Part shown: positions 57,242 through 64,000 of the stretch, piece after piece
How positions within the stretch are numbered: the first letter of the stretch is position 1
Layout: every line of letters starts with the position of its first letter
DNA from: Plotosus lineatus
Lineage: Eukaryota; Chordata; Actinopteri; Siluriformes; Plotosidae
NCBI GenBank assembly: GCA_024760905.1
Contig: CM045745.1
Coordinates: 5,321,282-5,385,281 of the forward strand
Length of the DNA: 64,000 bases
Direction: 5' to 3'
Made by a program: the position numbers and the translations under genes
Notes under the pieces: generated by a model
What the model was told of the DNA's origin: nothing
The model's database searches: none
The model's input: the letters and a program-made list of their open reading frames with translations, nothing else

Positions 57242-57574
57242 ATGGCTCTAACACCAGAGATGCCAACTGAAAAAAGGAGAGAATTATCAAACTTCTTAAA
57301 GAAGGTAAATGTTCATGCAATGTTGGTTGTCCACAGTCAGCGGTGTCTAAAATCTGGACTGAGTACAAACAACATGAGAAGGTTGTTCAAGGCAAACATA
57401 CTGGTAGACCCAGGAAGACATCAAAGCATCAAGACAGAAAACTTAAAGCAATATGTCTTGAAAACAGAAAATGTACAGCAAAACAAACAAGGAACGAAAT
57501 GGGAGGAAACTGGAGTCAACGTCTGTGACCGAACTGTAAGAAACCGCCTAAAGGAAATGGGATTGTACAGATAG
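57242..57574 (+). pseudogene. Tc1 transposase N-terminal fragment in F2
   Basis: The start frame (57242) and a second frame (57343: 'MSKIWTEYKQHEKVVQGKHT', 'GRPRKTSKHQDRKLKAI') together cover the helix-turn-helix and linker; a short deletion removed part of the first domain. 'VCDRTVRNRLKEMGLYR' (second helix-turn-helix) ends with a stop at 57574. More of the gene is kept than in F1 and includes the region leading to the first catalytic Asp, but the C-terminal half is absent. Confidence 0.85.
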
Positions 57575-57667
57575 AAAAGCTAAACAAAAGCCATCATCAA
57601 CACCTAAACAGAAAAAACAAGGTTACAATGGGCTAAGGAAAAGCAATGGTGGTCTGTGGATGACCGG

Positions 57668-58023
57668 TCTGTCTGTCTTCCTTTCGGCTTTTTTCCCTTT
57701 TACTCGGGAGTCGCCACAGCGAATCATCTGATTCGCACGTTTTGATTTGGCAGAGGTTTTTACGTCGGATGCCCTTCCTGTCACAACCCTTTTAGCAAGG
57801 GACAGAAACACGCTGACGACTTTGCAGCTCCTCTTTACGAAAGTCAGCAATGGTTCTTTTACATGAACCTCTCACCATAGACAGTGACAGACATGGCCCG
57901 CCTTTGATAACCCATTTAGCCGCACTGGGGGGGACAGTGACAACTTTTCGGAGACTGGGACTCGAACCGCCAACCTTTGGATCAGCGATCCAGCACCCTA
58001 TACCACTAGACGAGCACTGCCCC
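57668..58023 (-). repeat. SINE h1-T2, full length, 17-bp target duplication
   Basis: Perfect duplication 'ggtctgtggatgaccgg' (57651-57667, 58024-58040). Complete head, core and T2 tail, 356 bp. It is the best reference copy for the T2 subfamily. Confidence 0.95.
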
Positions 58024-58076
58024 GGTCTGTGGATGACCGGATGAAAGTCATATTGAGTGATCACCTTGCCCAATGC

Positions 58077-58912
58077 AGATAAGATAAGATAAGATAAGAT
58101 ACAGCTTTATTAATCTCACAATGGAGAAATTCACTGTTACAGGCTCTTGAGGTACCATCAGTAGGGGGTGCAAAAATAGATACAAATACAAACATACACA
58201 CATACATATATATTATATAAGTAAATAAATAAATAGATACATAAATAGTATAAATTAATAAACAATAAAAGAAAAGAAGGGAACGACTTTGTAGATTGGC
58301 CTATATTAAAGTGTAATGTATCTGAGTGCAGAGTAGATGGGTTGATATGGTTCACAGTCAGTGGGGTAGATGTGGTTGATTAAAGTGCACGGGGGTTTTT
58401 ATTGCACATAACCGGTATTTTCACAGACAGTTACAAAGTGGTGTTGTACAGTCTGACAGCGGTGGGAATGAACGACCTGCGGTAGCGCTCCTTCCTGCAC
58501 TGAGGATGTCTCAGTCGTCCACTGAAGGAGCTACTCAGCTTCTCTACAGTCTGGTGCAGTGGGTGAGAGCTGTTGTTCATGATGGATGTGAGCTTTGCTA
58601 CTATCCTCCTCTCACTCACCTCCTCCACAGAGTCCGGTGGGCAGCCGAGGACAGCGCTGGCCCTCCTGACCAGCTTGTTCAGTCTCTTTCTGTCCCGCTC
58701 TGTGCCGCCCGGGGCCCAGCAGATGGCAGCGTAGAGGATTGCAGAGGCTACCACAGAGTCATAAAAAGTCCTGAGCAGAGGTCTGCATACGCCGAAGGAC
58801 CCGAGTCTCCTCAGAAGGTGGAGGCGACTCTGGCCCTTCTTGTACAGGGCGTTGGTGTTGTGGGACCAGTCCAGTTTATTCTTATCAATTGTTATTGATT
58901 CGCGGTTCATCA
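58077..58912 (-). pseudogene. LINE 3' fragment (L2/Rex1-like RT end) with (TTATC)n tail
   Basis: The frame 58913-58431 (minus) encodes 'ALYKKGQSRLHLLRRLGSF', 'FYDSVVASAILYAAICWAPG', 'RASAVLGCPPDSVEEV' and 'GRLRHPQCRKERYRRSFIPT', the thumb/C-terminal region of L2/Rex1-type LINE proteins, ending at a stop. The 3' UTR runs to (AAGAT)n at 58077-58100 (TTATC on the minus strand). 5'-truncated. It lies in the loop of F2; I see no convincing target duplication. Confidence 0.85.
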
Positions 58913-59025
58913 CTGAATATGACTTTCATTGCCATGTCTGCGATTTGCTTTTCTTCTGCAGAATTAAACACCTGAATGAACATCCTCCGACACTGGTGAT
59001 TCCATAATTTTTGCCAGAGGTTATA

Positions 59026-60183
59026 TTCAAATAAGCAATACAGGATACAATACATGAGATTGAAATAATGATGAGATGTTCTTTGAAAAGGTCGGGCCAC
59101 CACTTCACATTTCTTCTCTCATGAAAACTAGCTATTTAGTAAAGGTTATGGAACGCTCTTAACGTTCTGACATTCAATAATATATTTAATCTGTGGAAGC
59201 CTGCGCTGCTCAGTCAGGCACGGCTTCCCGCGAGTAATCACATGTTTTGAATTTAGGAAATAACAAAACTTTAATTCTTTTCCAAAAGTGATATCTAATT
59301 ATATCTGCTGCCTTTGTTCCTCTCTCCATTCATCCTAAACCCATGAAAAAAACAAACACAAAAGACTCCTGCAACTCATTTCCCAGAGTAAGGGTTTATT
59401 TTTTTTCCAGGACACTCTTTCAAAGTCTGGGATGACTAAGAATGTGAGCGAGTGGCCTCCGTGCCAGAGGCTTCCTCTGAAGCCTATTAATTTAGAAGTG
59501 AAGCTGAAGGTAAAATCGGACTCAGCGAGGTGACTGTCACTGACTGCAATTGAAGTGCAGCAACAATCGCAGTTTTCGGATGCCATGCTGCGAAAGGGCT
59601 CACAGCAGGAATGGATTTACGTCTTTCCCCTCGTTTCCTTTCCAAAGTGTCTCCTTCTTTTCTCCATTCATATGAAAGTAAGCCTTCTCTTTTCTCCTCT
59701 TTTGATTTGGTAATTCTCTTGTTCTTTGGACCAAAATAAGGATGCTGACTTTTTTTAATCATCTTGAGCTTTGTGGTTTTTCATAAACTAACCCAGCCTA
59801 TAATAACCACACTGACTCATGCTGGGAAAACCCGTACACAGCTATTATTGCTAATAATGCTAATACGGCATCGAGAAACATCTGTTGTGATTTTAAATGA
59901 ACAGAAAACACGAGCAAAAAGGAGGTATCCTGTGACGTCACTCAAAAATTTAGTAAAAAATTCCCCACAATGTAAACAAATTTGCACCATAATTTAAACC
60001 ACAACAGCTGCGACTGCTATAATGTTTTCTGTCTTTCATTACTCAGCAACATTCATATCTGGAAAAACATCACAAACAAAAGCCCACTGAGTAAAAATGG
60101 CCTACAGTGTATTCTACTATCTCTAGGCATTAACCCCTGAATAATGTGTTTGCTTTCAGACACATCCCTCGTGCACATGCATG

Positions 60184-60247
<64 letters not shown>

Positions 60248-60594
60248 TGACAGTAAAATAAATGAATGAGTGGCTCAGACTGCTACCCGTCAAGATGTCA
60301 GGCCTAAATACTTGCTTATCTTTCCCTCTATTTCTGCCTCGCAGTCTGTTGAGTCATTGCTTAACCGAACTAAAGTGTGATTGATTTTCATATTCCTCAT
60401 TGCATGAATTTGACAACCATCTGCAAATGCACACCGTCATACTCGAAACAGAATGCGTGCAGAATAATATTTTGAACAATAGTGTGGTGAAGCCCATGAA
60501 ACTCTCTGCAGTTTAATTTATTTCACAACCTGTAGAAGAAGAACACATGTGTTGTGCTTGCACAGTGATATTTATCATCGCATTGCTAGTCTCT
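59026..60594. other. Unannotated; (TG)n at 60185-60245
   Basis: Apart from the exon candidate at 59411 and the microsatellite, nothing is recognised. Confidence 0.4.
59411..59509 (+). CDS. Weak exon candidate, 33 codons
   Basis: A T-rich tract ending 'ttttttttccag' precedes 99 bases open in one frame only ('DTLSKSGMTKNVSEWPPCQR', 'LPLKPINLEVKLK'), followed by 'ctgaag|gtaaaatc'. Both borders fit the consensus and the length is a multiple of three. No homology recognised and no partner exon found, so chance is a real alternative. Confidence 0.22.
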
Positions 60595-60950
60595 TGAGCG
60601 TCACGGTGGCGTAGTGGTTAGCATGTCCGCCTCTCAGCAAGAAGCTCCAGGATTTGATTCCCAGCTCGGATGTTTATGTGTGGAGTTTGCATGTTCTACC
60701 CGTGTTTGTGTCAGTTTCCTCCTGGAACTATGGTTTCCTCCCACAGTCCAAAAACATGCACAGTAGGCTAATTGGCTGCTCCAAATTGCCCCTAGGTGGG
60801 ATTATGAATGGTTGTGTGTTTGTTGGCTTTGTGCTGTTGACTGCCGAGCTGTCCAGGGTGTACCCTGCCTTTGCGCCGAGTCGGCTGCCATGGGAACCAG
60901 CCTCCTCACCATCCTAATTAGGGTTGAGCAGTTCAGAAAATGAACAATTT
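60595..60950 (+). repeat. AFC-type SINE, 9-bp target duplication
   Basis: Full-length: 'cacggtggcgtagtggttag', 'tccaggatttgattcccagc', 'cctcccacagtccaaaaaca', T1 tail. 'ctagtctct' at 60586-60594 and 60951-60959. Confidence 0.9.
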
Positions 60951-60980
60951 CTAGTCTCTACTATAAACACAGCAGTTTAT

Positions 60981-61138
<158 letters not shown>

Positions 61139-61294
61139 ACATCTATAGGCACATTTTTAAATCTGTTTTTCAAACAGCTTCCCAATTAAAGAACATATAA
61201 ATCCAGGACACGACCAGTTTCTGAAGAAACATTTTGATGAAATACTCTATTTCACGCATAACTGTATCATTTCATACAGCCTGAAAAATTCCAC

Positions 61295-61468
61295 GTTGTC
61301 TGTGGTAAGGGACATCTAAAAACCATCAGTGTGTTTCTGCCATGCAAACGTCTGGCGAACTGTCCAGGGTGCACTCCGCCCTCACCCAGAGTCCGGCTTA
61401 AATGAACACCAGCCTCCCCGTGACCCTGATTAGGATTAAGAGGTTCGGAAAATGAATGAATGAAGTCA
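61295..61468 (+). repeat. SINE h1-T1, degenerate
   Basis: Core relic 'ttgtctgtggtaagg', then 'catcagtgtgtttctgcc' and T1 tail 'gaccctgattaggattaaga' with (TGAA)n. Confidence 0.75.
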
Positions 61469-61514
61469 TTGCAATGGTGAAGTGGTTAGCTTGTTCTCAT
61501 AAGATTACATTAAA

Positions 61515-61859
61515 CACATTCATTCATTCATTCATTCATTTCCTAATTTGGGTCATAGGGAAGCTGGCGCCCACCCCAGCCAACACCAGGCAAGGTCAGA
61601 GTGGACAACTCAGCAGGCCAACGCAGAATGGAAACACAATTAACAGCTATGCAGCTCCTCTTGTCGAAACTCAGCAATGGTTCTTTTACATGAACCTCTC
61701 ACCATAGACAGTGAGAGACATGGCTGGCCTTTGATTGGCCTGTTGTGGCAACATTTTTTTTTTTTTTTATCACTGGGGAACAGTTGACAATGGGCCTTGA
61801 ACCCACAACCTTAGGATCAGTGATCCAGCACCTTTACCACCAGGCCACAACTTCCCTAC
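61515..61859 (-). repeat. SINE h1-T1
   Basis: Inverted tail with (TTCA)n, core, a T16 run replacing part of the C-tract (61756-61769), head ending 'ccaccaggccacaacttcc'. Confidence 0.87.
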
Positions 61860-62312
61860 CTGTAATGTGTTAATCTTATAATAATAAGAAATACAATCTG
61901 ATTGGTCCACTGCTTGGGGATAAAACGTATTTTCCCGAGTGACTAATGCTCAAATCAAAATTATAAACATTCGTGGTTTTTCAAGTTCACCTGGAGCAGG
62001 TCGTGTTGTTATTATCACTTTTAACTGGAACAAATAATCCATGATAATCGCATTTAAGTGTTTTTTTCTATTTCCCTGTAGTATATCCTAAAATTTTAAA
62101 TGAATTAAAAAAAACACGCCATTACCTACAAAGCGGTTGGGTTGGTGGAAGTTGCAGCGCTTACTGATGCCTCTGTCATGGTTAAAATATGTAAAAATAA
62201 GGATGGAATATTGTGATCTATACCAATCTTGGTTTATTTATATATTTCTTATATGTTCCTGTGTAGAACATACTAAATACGTATACTTATTAAATATATT
62301 ATTTAAATTCAG
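61860..62312. other. Unannotated
   Basis: AT-rich; nothing recognised. Confidence 0.4.
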
Positions 62313-62314
62313 TA

Positions 62315-63097
62315 CAGTAAAACCTCGGCTGACGAACGCTTAAGCTCACGAACTTTTCGCCTCAAGAACATTAAATTTGCGAGCATATAGTCTCTGCTGA
62401 CGAACTAGTTTTCGGCGGACGAATCAAACCACGAGGTCGAACAGCGGTGGCGGCCACGAGAAGCTGACGCACGCTCACGGCGTCACAGTTCGTCACCCCC
62501 TTTCTTTGAGTGCGGAAGTGGTTTGTGTTTACTAGACATTTTGGACCATATTGAGTGTACTTTTGCTATTATGGGACCGAAAAAGACCCACCACAGGCGG
62601 AGATCATTGAAAAACATGAACGAGGTGTGCGTTTGTGTGACTCAGCGTCCCAGTACCAGTACGCTAAGTCTACCATTGCTCCCATCCTTAAGAACAAGGA
62701 AGCTATTAAGGGTGCGTGTGTGGCTAAGGGTGTTTCCAAACAGTAGGCGTTTCCAAACACTCCTTCCAACCAGTAAGTCCCTCCCTCCCTCCTCCTCCCA
62801 CTCCATTCCATCAAGCCATCAACTACCATCACAAAGGTAAATAAAACCACTTTATTATACAGTACAGTTTATTTCTTTAATTACAATACAATAGCACATT
62901 TATTATACATAAAATAAGGTATATTTTTGTGTAGTTTTAAGGCTTATTTAGTAGAAAATTATGTTTTATGGGGACCTGGGAACGGATTATTCTCATTTTA
63001 ATGGTTTCTTATGGGAAATAAATGTTCGGAAGACGAACTTTTCGCCTCACACACACTTTCTGGGAACCAATTATGTTCGTGAGCAGAGGTATCACTG
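62315..63097 (+). mobile_element. Pogo/Tigger-like transposon, internally deleted
   Basis: Ends 'cagtaaaacctcggctgacg' and inverted 'cgtgagcagaggtatcactg', flanked by TA (62313-62314, 63098-63099). The transposase start ATG at 62571 begins 'MGPKKT'; a deletion or frame change leads to 'EIIEKHERGVRLCDSA' and 'STIAPILKNKEAIKGA' (62608-62725), the centromere-protein-B-type helix-turn-helix of Tigger transposases, then 'KGVSKQ' and a stop. The second DNA-binding domain and DDE domain are missing. Confidence 0.88.
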
Positions 63098-63099
63098 TA

Positions 63100-64000
63100 T
63101 ATTTAAACACCTATTCAGCGACATCCACCTCGCCTTCAGCAAATTGCTTTTTTTTTTCAATTTGAAAAAAAATCAAGACATGTAATTTACTAAGGAGTAA
63201 TTTCTTTGCATTGTTTTTGATAAGTTATGTTCTCCTATACTTCAGGCCTGAGCACTTCCTCTCTGTTGCACTCTCTCATGATAGCCTTCCTGTAGTTCTT
63301 GTTCTTTCATGGTTTGCAAGAGTACATCTTGGTCCCACTGTACACCTGACTTCAGATTGAATTATTGGGTTTTTTTTAATGACTGACTGCACCTTCAGAA
63401 CTCTGTAAAAGGCTGTTTCAGTCCTCATGCTTTTCATATCAATCAAAAAAGAGCAGGAGATGCCAAACCCCATCTCCAGTCTAGTTTAGTCCTCGTCTTT
63501 AGCTGTGGGAATTAACACCAATGAACTGTTTCTGATTCCTGTCTGTTTCTGCAGCTGATCTGTTGCCTTCACTCGCCTCCCTGACTCAGAACTTTATTGA
63601 CATAGTTCTCAAGAATTTTTTCAGGTTTTGTTACAATACGTTGTCTTCCTAAATCTATGGACAATTGCCAGCTTTGATTTTTGATCTTTAGGGAGTTTTC
63701 AGGGATTGTAAGAGATTCAGCAGTCTCAGAGAACCTCTCGAGGTGGTGCAGAGTTAACTCTTCTTTGATTAAGTTTCAGACTCTTTTATTTTAAACGCAA
63801 CTGCTATTTCTGTCTTGTCATTTCCCAAATGGCATGCGCCTGCTTTCAGACTTTCTCTTGTAACAGTAGCTGTATCCATGGTTTCACCAGTTGATGCTTA
63901 TTCTTTGAAAATTTATTTTCCTCCTTTTTAACGGGTACCTCTGGTCAATTTGTATTACCAGCTCTCTAAAATGATCACATATGACATCTGCGGTTCAGTC
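63100..64000. other. Unannotated to window end
   Basis: Higher in mixed composition than its surroundings but with stops in all frames. The region 63230-63990 might be an old repeat or pseudogene; I cannot identify it. Confidence 0.35.

Larger units (their letters stand above)
56600..59023. mobile_element. Foldback Tc1 derivative (copy F2), with three insertions
   Basis: Ends 'caactcctggcaaaaattat' and inverted 'ataatttttgccagaggtta'. The left arm runs on the plus strand from the terminus through the leader and the N-terminal transposase to 'gtcatattgagtgatcacct'. The right arm starts with the complement of the same site ('ttcatcactgaatatgactt'), then drops directly to the terminus. The centre is the same palindrome as F1 but in reverse orientation. 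Insertions: SINE at 56888-57140, SINE at 57668-58023 and a LINE at about 58077-58912 in the loop. Confidence 0.88.

Noticed and set aside
63230..63990. Possible old coding sequence at the right end
   Set aside because: Stops in all frames and no motif recognised; left as unannotated.

Overview
This window is vertebrate nuclear DNA, almost certainly from a teleost fish. The evidence is split, spliced coding exons with GT/AG borders, dense (CA)n/(TA)n/(GA)n microsatellites, tRNA-derived SINEs of the AFC type, Tc1/mariner, hAT and pogo/Tigger-like DNA transposons with target-site duplications, and an RTE-clade LINE. There is no operon, CRISPR array or phage. Most long reading frames are decayed transposon proteins or translated simple repeats.

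Host genes. Three exons on the minus strand at 39942-40135, 19761-19907 and 19213-19282 encode adjacent parts of a plexin-domain-containing protein, best matched to PLXDC2 (plxdc2). Their splice phases agree across both junctions. The gene therefore crosses the left half of the window, with one intron of about 20 kb filled with transposons; its first exon lies to the right of 40.1 kb and its later exons lie left of 19.2 kb, probably outside the window. A further minus-strand exon at 49324-49562 has a good splice acceptor, 78 open codons and a stop. It looks like the last exon of another gene, which I do not recognise. A 33-codon exon candidate on the plus strand at 59411-59509 is weak.

Repeats by region. 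1-5.8 kb: microsatellites, a SINE, a broken LINE, and a SINE split by a TIR element. 7.6-11.3 kb: two TIR elements abut at one TA, the second holding nested insertions. 13-18.7 kb: a Tc1 element, a foldback Tc1 derivative, SINEs and a 371-bp deleted RTE copy. 24-30 kb: nested 'E' TIR elements and several RTE fragments. 30-34 kb: three consecutive SINEs with target duplications and a hAT element with a perfect 8-bp duplication. 35.2-37.9 kb: a 1.3-kb tandem duplication. 38.5-39.7 kb: a hAT inside a SINE. 44.2-47.3 kb: a near full-length RTE LINE with target duplication. 50-59 kb: nested TIR elements, a GA-rich minisatellite and a second foldback Tc1 copy holding three insertions. 60-63.1 kb: SINEs, a long (TA)n and a Tigger-like element.

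The strongest non-standard signal is a mosaic SINE family, called 'h1' here. It has about 20 copies sharing one tRNA-like head and a conserved core, but its 3' ends come from different sources: one shared with AFC-type SINEs (T1), one made of the RTE LINE's own 5' end joined to its 3' end (T2), and one singleton (T3). A second signal is a pair of foldback Tc1 derivatives with the same palindromic centre. Labels h1, T1-T3, SINE-2, P, Q, M, E, E' and F are local names for families defined by comparing copies within this window, not database names.
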